NCBI RefSeq assembly: GCF_900626145.1
Contig: NZ_LR130816.1
Coordinates: 682,825 to 694,153 of the forward strand
Direction: 5' to 3'
Origin: Intestinimonas timonensis
GTDB lineage: Bacteria; Bacillota; Clostridia; Oscillospirales; Oscillospiraceae
Length of the DNA stretch: 11,329 nucleotides
Made by a program: the position numbers and the translations under genes. Position 1 is the stretch's first letter, and each line of letters starts with the position of its first letter. Below the pieces are notes generated by a model. That model was not told the DNA's origin, searched no databases, and saw only the letters and a program-made list of their open reading frames with translations. This document shows positions 1-5,941 of the stretch, in pieces.

Positions 1-61
1 GGGAGGAGCTCTCCCACGCCCAGGGCGGCGCGCTGCCCCTGGGCGTGGGAGAGCTCCTCCC
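1..61. repeat. Perfect 25-bp inverted repeat at window edge
   Basis: Bases 1-25 and 37-61 are exact reverse complements, separated by an 11-nt GC-rich spacer (26-36). The repeat lies inside the ATPase reading frame and is cut by the window boundary, so the arms could be longer. A 25-bp perfect match is not expected by chance in coding DNA. It may be a fold-back assembly artefact at a contig end or a real hairpin in the gene. Confidence 0.9.
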
Positions 62-1745
62 GCACCCGCTGGAGCTCCCCCGTCACCGCCGACAGGGCGG
101 CGGCGGTCTGCTGGGGGCTGTGCTCCACCGGCGGCGGCTCGGGGCAGTCGGTCTCGCCGGTGCGCTGGACCCGCTCCAGGATCACGTTGTTCTCCACCGT
201 GGGGGCGGGGAGGGAGTCTACCAGCTTCTGGGCGCCCTCCACCTTCACCCGGGCGGTGGAGAGCCGCTCCTCCCGGGAGAGGCCCCGGGACAGGGCCGCC
301 GACACCCCGAAGGCGTCAGTGACCTCGGGGGCGAAGCCGTGGACGAAGGTCAGCAGCTCCTGCCACAGCTCAGCCCGCTGGTCCTCCAGGTCCCGGATGG
401 ACTGCTCCAGCTGCCCGGCACATCGCCGGGCCTCCTCCGCCGCCGTCCACTTCTCCCGAAAGGCGTTGGCCTTCTCCAGGATATCGTCGGGGAACTGAGC
501 GCCATACCGCTCCAGCAGGGCGGCCCGCTCCTCCCGCCGCTTGGCAGCGGTCCGGCGGGCGGTGAGCAGAAAGAGGACCCCGGCCACGGCGAAGCCGCCG
601 GCGGCGGCAAAGAAGGGGACCGTCTCCAGCAGCACCGCCGCCGCGGCAAAGCCGGCGGCGGCCAGGAGGCAGACCGCCCCCGCCCCAGTGAAGCCGGCGG
701 CGCCGGACTTCTCCAGGTCCCGGACCTGGGCGGCATCACCGCTGGCCTGCTTCCAGGCCTCGTCGGGATTGAGCCCGGGGAACAGCGGGTCCACGGCGGC
801 GGCCTCCGCCGCCTCCACCTGGGCCCGCACCGGTTCCCGCTGGCCCTTGGCCTCCTTGATGCTGAGGGCCAGAGTGTTGTAATAGGTCAGGTCCCCCTGG
901 GCCTTTCGCAGCTCCTCCCGGCTGGGGAGGTGTTCCCCCTCCAGGGCAGAGAGGGCCTCCTGGGCCTTCCGCAGTTCCTTCACGGCGGAGCTGTACTGCT
1001 CCAGTACCGCCCAGTCCCGCCGGGCCCGCTGGGCGTCCCGCTCGGCCTCCAGCTCCTCTTTGCGCTTCTCCAGGGCCTGGGACTGGACCTGGGCCTCCCG
1101 CAGCCGTCGCTGATTCTGGACGGCGGCGCTCCTGGCCCCCTCCAGGGCGGAGAGCTCCTCCTCCAGCTGGGGGATGAGCCCGGTTTTGTTGTGTTTGCGG
1201 CGATTGAGCCAGCTCTTCAGGGTCTGCTCCGTCTCGGAGAAGGAAACGTCCTCCTCCCCGGAGGACACCAGGGCGGCGATACGCCGCTCCAGCTCCGGGT
1301 CGGCGTCTACCCCCAGGCCGGACTGGCCCACGAAGGCGCTGCGCTGCCACACCTCCCGGCTGACTCCCAGCAGCACCTCGCCGCAGTTCTCCCCGGTGAG
1401 GCCGGGGACGGTCTCGCCGGTGGTGGCGTCCACCGCCTCAAAGCCCCCGAAGGGGGCGGCTCCCTTGGCAAAGCGCCGGATCAGGATGTCCCGCCCTCCC
1501 CAGGTGAGGAGGACCTCCCCCGCCATGGGAGAGCCCGACCAGGGGGCGTACCGGTTCTTCTCGGCCAGGGTGGTGCGGGTGTCCCGCTCCCGGGTGGGGA
1601 TGCCGTAGAACATGGCCCTCAGGAAGGCACACCAGGTGGATTTGCCCCCCTCGTTGGGGAGCTGGAGGACGTTGAGGCCCTCCTTCAGCTCCAGCACGGC
1701 CCCCTCCAGCTTGCCGAAGGTGGCCGTCATTTTCTTGATGATCAT
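1..1745 (-). CDS. SbcC/YhaN-like AAA ATPase, partial (C-terminus beyond window)
   Basis: SMC/Rad50-like ATPase, the partner of the metallophosphoesterase encoded just upstream; such pairs process DNA ends. 581 codons are visible from the ATG at 1743-1745, and the reading frame is open to the window edge. The N-terminus carries a P-loop (PNEGGKST, K35/S36) and a likely Q-loop at FVGQ (about residue 141). Residues ~190-350 and 400-580 are Glu/Arg/Ala/Gln-rich and probably coiled coil. Two hydrophobic segments at ~351-371 and ~375-396 interrupt the coil, as in Bacillus YhaN and unlike classical SbcC. The signature and Walker B motifs would lie beyond the edge. The first P-loop position is Leu instead of the usual Gly/Ala. 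The start overlaps the upstream stop as ATGA, so translation is probably coupled. The last ~20 visible codons fall in a perfect inverted repeat and may not be reliable. Family assignment is firm; assignment to YhaN rather than SbcC is inferred from the hydrophobic pair. Confidence 0.88.
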   Translation of the reverse strand, partial: MIIKKMTATFGKLEGAVLELKEGLNVLQLPNEGGKSTWCAFLRAMFYGIPTRERDTRTTLAEKNRYAPWSGSPMAGEVLLTWGGRDILIRRFAKGAAPFGGFEAVDATTGETVPGLTGENCGEVLLGVSREVWQRSAFVGQSGLGVDADPELERRIAALVSSGEEDVSFSETEQTLKSWLNRRKHNKTGLIPQLEEELSALEGARSAAVQNQRRLREAQVQSQALEKRKEELEAERDAQRARRDWAVLEQYSSAVKELRKAQEALSALEGEHLPSREELRKAQGDLTYYNTLALSIKEAKGQREPVRAQVEAAEAAAVDPLFPGLNPDEAWKQASGDAAQVRDLEKSGAAGFTGAGAVCLLAAAGFAAAAVLLETVPFFAAAGGFAVAGVLFLLTARRTAAKRREERAALLERYGAQFPDDILEKANAFREKWTAAEEARRCAGQLEQSIRDLEDQRAELWQELLTFVHGFAPEVTDAFGVSAALSRGLSREERLSTARVKVEGAQKLVDSLPAPTVENNVILERVQRTGETDCPEPPPVEHSPQQTAAALSAVTGELQRVREELSHAQGQRAALGVGELL

Positions 1746-2842
1746 GCCATGGGCTCCTCTCTGTGCTCCAGGGCGGCCAGGCCGAAGCGGACGGCCTCCT
1801 CCAGCCGCCCCCGCTCGTCCTCGTCCGCCGCGCTCTCCAGCCGCAGCCGCATCTGCCGCAAGAAGAGCCCGGTGAGGGTGTCCTCCTCCGCCCGGCTCCA
1901 CAGGTCCCGGCGGACGGCGGTGCGGTCCAACACCTGGGCGCTCCAGCACTTCGTCTCGGCCAGGGTCTTCAGGGGGGCGAGGTCCAGCCCCTCCACGTCG
2001 CTCTCCCCGGTGAGGATTACACGGAGAATGTCGTCTCCGGCATTGGCGGGAAGGGCAGTGCGAAGGGCATCCTCGGGGGATACCGCCTGGGAGACATCGG
2101 CCTCTACCAGGCGGTAGCGGCGTCTGGCCAGGGGGAGGAATTCCGCCTCCACCGAGGTGTCGTCCACCGTCACCCAGAGACAGCCCTTCTCCCCCAGCTC
2201 GTCAAAGCCCCGGCCCTCAGGGCAGCCGGGGTAGGCCCAGGCGGTCTCCCCGGCCTTTTGGAGGCCGGAACAGGCGTGGATGTGGCCCAGGGCCAGGTAG
2301 GTGAGGCCGGATGCGGCGATGTCGCTCTCCGGCAGGGGGGCGTAGCGCCCCTTGCCCTCCACGTCGGCGTGGAGGATGCCGATGTGGACGCCCCCGTCCC
2401 GGGGAACGGTGAAGCCGTCCAGGGGGGAGTCCTCCCGGCTCACGCCGGTGAAGGCGGCGCCCCAGACGGTGCAGCCCAGCTTTGGCAGGGGGATGGCCTC
2501 CATGGCGGCGGTCCGGAAGATGTGGACGTTCTCCGGCCAGGACAGCAGGGCATAGGGGGACCGTGGCCCATAGGGGTCGTGGTTGCCAGGAGAAATGAAT
2601 ACGGGACAGCCGGTCTGGCCCAGGGCCCGGGCCAGGGCCTGGGCAGTCTCGGCGTAGGGGTCGGAGCCGTCAAAGAGGTCCCCGGAGAGGAGGACCAGGT
2701 CGGCCCCCCGCTCCCAGGCCAGCTCAGCCAGGCGGCGGGGCAGCTCCCGCAGCTCGGCCCGGCGCTGCCGGGCCTGTTCGGCGCTCAGGCCGGTGAAGGG
2801 GGCGTCCAGATGGAGGTCGGCCCCGTGGAGGATGTGCAGCAT
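1742..2842 (-). CDS. SbcD/YhaO-like DNA repair metallophosphoesterase
   Basis: Calcineurin-like metallophosphoesterase of the Mre11/SbcD/YhaO group, 366 aa, the predicted nuclease subunit working with the ATPase encoded next. All metal-site motifs are visible in order: DLHLD (D9, H11), GDLFD (D55), GNHD (N87, H88), an isolated His in ILHAD (H158) and GHIH (H187, H189). The phosphoesterase domain covers roughly residues 1-200. The remainder is a capping / partner-binding region with a charged helical C-terminus (~310-366). The start is supported by AAGGAG six bases before the ATG. The gene begins 17 nt after ymdB and its stop overlaps the next start (ATGA), so the three genes form one operon. 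Paralogues SbcD and YhaO cannot be separated confidently by eye, but the membrane-segment-containing partner favours YhaO. No missing residues or frameshift seen. Confidence 0.93.
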   Translation of the reverse strand: MLHILHGADLHLDAPFTGLSAEQARQRRAELRELPRRLAELAWERGADLVLLSGDLFDGSDPYAETAQALARALGQTGCPVFISPGNHDPYGPRSPYALLSWPENVHIFRTAAMEAIPLPKLGCTVWGAAFTGVSREDSPLDGFTVPRDGGVHIGILHADVEGKGRYAPLPESDIAASGLTYLALGHIHACSGLQKAGETAWAYPGCPEGRGFDELGEKGCLWVTVDDTSVEAEFLPLARRRYRLVEADVSQAVSPEDALRTALPANAGDDILRVILTGESDVEGLDLAPLKTLAETKCWSAQVLDRTAVRRDLWSRAEEDTLTGLFLRQMRLRLESAADEDERGRLEEAVRFGLAALEHREEPMA

Positions 2843-2859
2843 GGGTGGCTCCTTTCGGT

Positions 2860-3651
2860 CTACCAGGTCTCGTGTTCGCCGATGTCGATACGAGTGACCG
2901 ACTGGCAGCGGCCGGTGGCGGTGTCAATGGCAAAGACGGCCCCCTCCAGCTTGCAGGGGCCCTCGGCGGGCTCAAAGCGCATGGGGAGCCCGCCCAGAAA
3001 GCGGTTGATGGCCTGGCTGCTCTTCATGCCCAGCACCGAGTCGGCGGGGCCGGTCATGCCCAGGTCGGTGAGGAAGCCGGTGCCCTTGGGCAGCACCCGG
3101 CCGTCGGCGGTGGGCACATGGGTGTGGGTGCCCCACACCGCCTGGACCCGGCCGTCCAGATACCAGCCCATAGCCCCCTTCTCGCTGGTGGCCTCGGCGT
3201 GGAAGTCCACCACCTTGATCTCGGCGTCCACGTCCCGCAGGAGGCGGTTTGCCACAGTGAAGGGATTGTCGAAGTTGGGGTCCATCTCACACCGGCCGAT
3301 GAGGTTCATGACGGCGATGCGCAGGCCCTGGGGACCCTCATAGATGCCCAGGCCCCGGCCGGGGACCCGGTTGGTATAGTTGGCGGGGCGGAGCAGCCAG
3401 GGCACCTCGTCCAGCAGGTCCTTGATCTGGATGCGGTTCCAGGTGTGGTTGCCCAGGGTGACCACGTCGGCCCCGGCGGCGTAAATGGCCTTGGCCTGCC
3501 GGGGCAGCACCCCTACCCCGGAGGCATTCTCCCCGTTGACCACGGTGAAGTGGATGTTATGGCGCTTTTTCAGCCGGGGCAAGTTGTCTTCCAGAAAGGC
3601 CAGGCCGGGCTCTCCCACCACGTCACCGATGGCCAGAAGATTTAAAATCAT
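2860..3651 (-). CDS. ymdB: YmdB family metallophosphoesterase (TIGR00282-type)
   Basis: Cyclic-nucleotide phosphodiesterase family protein of 263 aa, the family's usual length. In Bacillus subtilis YmdB affects biofilm and motility decisions, acts on 2',3'-cyclic nucleotides and is encoded next to RNase Y. Visible metal and active-site motifs: IGD (D10), NGENAS (E41, N42), GNHTWN (N68, H69), HAEATSEK (H151) and GTHTHVPTAD (H176, H178). The start is set by a GGAGGAG ribosome binding site nine bases before the ATG at 3649-3651. The frame stays open far upstream (to 4530), but that extension is antisense to the lipoprotein gene and is rejected. It is the first gene of an operon with the SbcD- and SbcC-like genes, has its own sigma-A promoter, and has a hairpin plus T-tract in the leader. 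Unusually, it is about 2.9 kb away from rny. Confidence 0.95.
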   Translation of the reverse strand: MILNLLAIGDVVGEPGLAFLEDNLPRLKKRHNIHFTVVNGENASGVGVLPRQAKAIYAAGADVVTLGNHTWNRIQIKDLLDEVPWLLRPANYTNRVPGRGLGIYEGPQGLRIAVMNLIGRCEMDPNFDNPFTVANRLLRDVDAEIKVVDFHAEATSEKGAMGWYLDGRVQAVWGTHTHVPTADGRVLPKGTGFLTDLGMTGPADSVLGMKSSQAINRFLGGLPMRFEPAEGPCKLEGAVFAIDTATGRCQSVTRIDIGEHETW

Positions 3652-3667
3652 CGTTTTTCTCCTCCTC

Positions 3668-3706
3668 AAAAAAAGGACCGCCCACGGGGATACAGCCCGT
3701 GGGGCG
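3668..3706 (-). terminator. Hairpin with T-tract in the ymdB leader (possible attenuator)
   Basis: On the minus strand an 8-bp perfect stem (arms 3696-3703 and 3681-3688) with a 7-nt loop can be lengthened past a one-base bulge. Six bases later comes a run of seven T (3668-3674). This is the architecture of an intrinsic terminator, although the stem-to-T gap is slightly long. It lies between the predicted ymdB promoter and its ribosome binding site, and no minus-strand gene lies immediately upstream for it to terminate. It could be an attenuator, or a 5'-end hairpin that stabilises the mRNA. Confidence 0.6.
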
Positions 3707-3714
3707 CGGGCAAT

Positions 3715-3743
3715 ATTATATACCATATCCGACGTCCTGGCAA
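3715..3743 (-). promoter_or_regulatory. Sigma-A promoter of the ymdB operon
   Basis: On the minus strand, TTGCCA (3738-3743), a 17-bp spacer and a perfect TATAAT (3715-3720). Transcription would start near 3708, at the very base of the leader hairpin, about 57 nt before the ymdB start codon. Confidence 0.85.
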
Positions 3744-3768
3744 CGTGAGCCGTCTCCTTTTCCCGGGC

Positions 3769-3797
3769 TTGACCGGCCGGGCGGCCCACGGTATACT
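3769..3797 (+). promoter_or_regulatory. Sigma-A promoter of the lipoprotein gene
   Basis: TTGACC (3769-3774), a 17-bp spacer and TATACT (3792-3797), about 20 nt before the AAAGGAGGT ribosome binding site of the lipoprotein gene. It is back to back with the ymdB promoter; 25 bp separate the two -35 boxes. Confidence 0.82.
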
Positions 3798-3823
3798 GAT
3801 GGAAAGAAAAGGAGGTCTTACCC

Positions 3824-4558
3824 ATGCCGGAACGTGTCTCCCTGCCGCTTTTGTGCGCCGGTCTGCTGCTCCTGGCCGGGTGCGGCGGCACCCCTGCCGC
3901 CACGTCCGCCCCCGTCTCCTCGCCGCCGGTGGAGACCGTCCAGGCCGCGCCGTCGCCCTCGCCCGTGGTCACGCCCACTCCAACGCCGGCGGCCACCCCT
4001 ACGCCGACGCCGTCAGAGACCGCCGCCGCGGCGGAGACGGAGCTGCCCGCCGAGACTCCGGCGGAGGAGGACGTCTGGACCGCCTTGGACACCGGGTCCT
4101 CCTTCGGCCGGGCCTCGGGCACCGGCGGTGCCCTGGTGGTGTACGATGTGCAATCCGGTGAGGACGGCCTCACCGTCACCCTGGCCCCACTGCCCAATGA
4201 GGCCGACGTCACCGCCTTCCAGGAGGCGGAGGAGGCCCTCCCCGCCGGCAATATCGAATACTGGACCGACGCCGGGGCCCTGGTGCTCAAGCTGGAGAAC
4301 ACGGTCCTCTCCAGCGGCGAGATCGGCGGCGACGACTGGCTCCACGACTTTCTCCGGGAGCAGGGTCTGGAGTACCCCATGAGCACTCCCACAGGAGCAG
4401 TTCCCGGGAGCTGCCCCGACTTTGAGAAGGCGGCCATCTCCTCCGATGGCACCAACACCACCATTTCCCTCCTCCCCCTGGGCGGCATAACCGAGTACCA
4501 GGTCACCCCCCTGGGGGTGGACGGGCTCACCGTCTCCTTCCGTTTGGCCCTGCAATAA
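3824..4558 (+). CDS. Putative lipoprotein with Pro/Thr-rich linker, function unknown
   Basis: 244-aa exported protein of unknown function. The N-terminus is a lipoprotein signal peptide: a short basic start, a hydrophobic run and the lipobox LLLAGC with the lipidated Cys at residue 19. Residues ~20-75 are low-complexity Ala/Pro/Ser/Thr with TPTPTP repeats, a typical spacer that holds a domain away from the membrane or through the wall. The folded part (~80-244) is acidic with alternating beta-like stretches. Residues ~190-244 look like a small beta-rich domain repeating the pattern of residues ~100-150, but I do not recognise a family. The ATG at 3824 is set by a strong AAAGGAGGT eight bases upstream. 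It is the only plus-strand gene in the window, transcribed away from ymdB and towards the stalk-domain gene. Export and lipidation are confident; the biochemical role is unknown. Confidence 0.9.
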   Translation: MPERVSLPLLCAGLLLLAGCGGTPAATSAPVSSPPVETVQAAPSPSPVVTPTPTPAATPTPTPSETAAAAETELPAETPAEEDVWTALDTGSSFGRASGTGGALVVYDVQSGEDGLTVTLAPLPNEADVTAFQEAEEALPAGNIEYWTDAGALVLKLENTVLSSGEIGGDDWLHDFLREQGLEYPMSTPTGAVPGSCPDFEKAAISSDGTNTTISLLPLGGITEYQVTPLGVDGLTVSFRLALQ

Positions 4559-4586
4559 AAAATGACGGCTGTCAGCCGCCCGATGA

Positions 4587-4729
4587 ACCTTCCCCCTGGA
4601 AGGGGGAAGGTGGCATTTGCGGAGCAAATGACGGATGAGGGTGCGTTGGTATGGCGGATATGGCTTTCCCTCCTATCCAGCCCCCCTCATCCGCCCCTGC
4701 GGGGCACCTTCCCCCTGTGGGGGGAAGGT
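4587..4729. repeat. Palindromic element A (MITE-like, five stem-loops)
   Basis: A symmetric 143-bp structure. Each end is the same 10-bp stem (ACCTTCCCCC with its complement; 4587-4611 with a 5-nt loop, 4706-4729 with a 4-nt loop). Inside are a 7-bp stem with a GGA loop (4614-4630), a 4-bp GC stem (4694-4704) and a perfect long-range 10-bp pairing of CGGATGAGGG (4632-4641) with CCCTCATCCG (4684-4693) that closes the central part. The layout is near mirror-symmetric and has no coding capacity, as expected of a non-autonomous palindromic mobile repeat. No transposase is nearby and no target-site duplication is visible. Membership in a genome-wide repeat family is inferred. Confidence 0.8.
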
Positions 4730-4793
4730 CTGCTTGAGCGCATGGGGCCTTTCTCGTGTGGTATCCTGGTCTGCCCTGATCCTTCAAAGGCAC

Positions 4794-4820
4794 AAAAAAG
4801 CCCGCCTTTCGGCGGGCTTT
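4794..4820 (-). terminator. Terminator hairpin, minus-strand orientation
   Basis: Perfect 10-bp stem AAAGCCCGCC / GGCGGGCTTT with a 4-nt loop, ending in six T on the minus strand. It forms the left end of element B and would stop minus-strand read-through coming from the stalk-domain gene. Confidence 0.75.
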
Positions 4821-5033
4821 CAGGTTGTCGAAAAAGGGCATATACGTCAGATTTTGTGCAAGAGCCTCGCAGAGTTCCGTCGTCCGCAGACGACGGAATC
4901 AAGTACAGTCTGTTTTTTCCGGGGACATGTGCCTCGGAAAAAACACTGCTCAGGCCGCAAACGTGCGAGCGAAGCGAGTGCGATGCAGCGGCCTGCATTT
5001 TTGAGAGAGCCTGTCGACTTTGTCGACAGGCTC

Positions 5034-5060
5034 AAAGCCCGCCTTTCGGCGGGCTTTTTT
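5034..5060 (+). terminator. Terminator hairpin, plus-strand orientation
   Basis: Same 10-bp stem as at 4794-4820 in the opposite functional orientation, followed by six T on the plus strand. It directly follows a perfect 12-bp stem-loop (5007-5033). It would stop transcription of the lipoprotein gene before it enters the convergent stalk-domain gene. On the minus strand only three T follow, so it may also work weakly for that gene, whose stop is 17 nt away. Confidence 0.8.
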
Positions 5061-5076
5061 CTTGGTTGTGGCGCTC

Positions 5077-5865
5077 TTACTTCACGCCGTCCTTGAACAT
5101 CTGGATGGCGGTATCGTTGTCGCCGGAGATAATGAGCATGATGTAGTCGCCGCTGGTGACGATCTGGCCGTTCTTGGCCCGCTCCAGGGGCTCGGGCAGG
5201 TACTGCTCAAAGTTCTGCTGGGTGAGGGCACGCTGGGCCTCCAGAGCGGCCTTGGCGTCGTCCATCTTACCGTCGGCCACCTTGCCGATGACAATGGTGT
5301 CGGCGCTGACGATCATGGGGAAGAAGCCGATGGCTTCGGTAAAGCAGTCGGCTGGGATGTTATAGCTCTCTTCCATACCGGCGGCATCCAGCTTGATGGA
5401 CGCGCCCATCTCCACCTTGTCGATGATGCTCCGGGCCAGGCTCACCAGCTCATCCCCGTTGGGGGTGGTGATGGTGACGTCGCTGCCCTTGACCTGGGCG
5501 GAGTAGCCGTCCAGCTTGCTCAGGAGAGAGGCGGGCACGTAGGTGGTGCCCTGGACAAAGGTGGCCTTCATGTTGGAGAGGGTCTCACCGTTGACCTCGA
5601 TGGCGCCGGTGGCGCAGTCCACATAGATGCTGTTGCCGTCCAGGGAGAAGAAGGACCGGTTCTCGTCAGCGTACCAGTCGGCGAAGCCGTAGTCGGCCTC
5701 GGCCACGGTGCGCAGAGGGATGGCAGAGCCGGCGGGGGCGTCGGGCAGCTTGGAGGTGTCCAGTTTGGTGCCGTTGAGGGTGATGGTGCCGGAGTAGGCC
5801 AGGGCGGAGGCGCCCAGGGAGAGGGTCAGGGTCATGGCCACGGCGGCGGTGAGCATTCGCTTCAT
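5077..5865 (-). CDS. Secreted stalk-domain / DUF4358 protein
   Basis: 262-aa exported protein. Residues 1-23 form a Sec signal peptide (MKR, hydrophobic core, ALA before Tyr24), a plausible substrate of the signal peptidase encoded just upstream. Residues ~25-135 resemble the copper-amine-oxidase N-terminal-like stalk domain (ITLNGTKL, IPLRTVAEADYGF, TTYVPASLLSKL), which is common on clostridial surface proteins and is not itself an oxidase. Residues ~140-255 resemble DUF4358, including IGKVADGKMDDAKAALEAQ and GDYIMLIIS. Molecular function is unknown. An in-frame ATG 11 codons upstream (5898) exists, but the second ATG is preferred: AAGGAG lies ten bases before it and the product then begins with a normal signal peptide. 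It follows lepB by 76 nt with no terminator between, so co-transcription is likely. Confidence 0.85.
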   Translation of the reverse strand: MKRMLTAAVAMTLTLSLGASALAYSGTITLNGTKLDTSKLPDAPAGSAIPLRTVAEADYGFADWYADENRSFFSLDGNSIYVDCATGAIEVNGETLSNMKATFVQGTTYVPASLLSKLDGYSAQVKGSDVTITTPNGDELVSLARSIIDKVEMGASIKLDAAGMEESYNIPADCFTEAIGFFPMIVSADTIVIGKVADGKMDDAKAALEAQRALTQQNFEQYLPEPLERAKNGQIVTSGDYIMLIISGDNDTAIQMFKDGVK

Positions 5866-5893
5866 AAGATGTGCGCTCCTTTTCCTTTTAAAG

Positions 5894-5923
5894 TTCATAC
5901 AGCACTCTTAGACGGCACTGCAA
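5894..5923 (-). promoter_or_regulatory. Possible weak promoter before the stalk-domain gene
   Basis: On the minus strand, TTGCAG (5918-5923), an 18-bp spacer and TATGAA (5894-5899). Both boxes deviate from consensus, so the gene may simply be transcribed from upstream with lepB. Confidence 0.3.
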
Positions 5924-5941
5924 AAGGAAAGTTCCCGTTTT

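Larger units (their letters stand above)
4794..5060. repeat. Palindromic element B with terminal inverted repeats
   Basis: A 267-bp element bounded by imperfect inverted repeats of about 38 bp (4794-4831 against 5022-5060). These contain A6, GCCCGCC, a 4-nt loop, GGCGGGCTTT and TGTCGA, with about 31 of 38 positions matching. Inside are perfect stems: 10 bp at 4875-4898, 11 bp at 4911-4945, 8 bp at 4951-4995, and a 12-bp stem with a TTT loop at 5007-5033. Nearly the whole element can fold. It carries no gene. It resembles MITE-like intergenic repeats and also supplies terminators on both strands. Confidence 0.8.
4559..5076. other. 518-nt intergenic region filled by two palindromic elements
   Basis: No credible coding sequence lies here: open frames crossing it have no supported start and read through stem-loop DNA. 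The gap between two converging genes is almost completely occupied by element A (4587-4729) and element B (4794-5060). Only 4559-4586, 4730-4793 and 5061-5076 are unassigned. Confidence 0.85.

Noticed and set aside
45..2117. 690-codon open frame on the plus strand
   Set aside because: It lies antisense to the ATPase and metallophosphoesterase genes, which have clear motifs and ribosome binding sites. It is a by-product of high GC and shows no family features.
1..3651. A new anti-phage or defence operon (two phosphoesterases plus a membrane-segment ATPase)
   Set aside because: The SbcD/YhaO-SbcC/YhaN pair and YmdB are known housekeeping families. Their co-transcription is of interest but there is no effector, toxin or mobile context that would argue for defence.
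3652..4530. N-terminal extension of the ymdB frame to a 556-aa protein
   Set aside because: The extra 293 codons are antisense to the lipoprotein gene and cross the ymdB promoter and leader hairpin. The 263-aa form matches the family length and has a proper ribosome binding site.
4794..5060. CRISPR array or tandem repeat
   Set aside because: The repeated hairpin occurs only twice, at the two ends of an inverted-repeat element, with no regular spacers and no cas genes.
4562..5146. 194-codon plus-strand frame and others across the gene gap
   Set aside because: They run through stem-loops and terminators of the palindromic elements and into the 3' end of the stalk gene in antisense. No ribosome binding site or family resemblance.
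5077..5865. Copper amine oxidase
   Set aside because: Only the N-terminal stalk-like domain resembles the family; the catalytic domain and quinone cofactor site are absent and the protein is too short.
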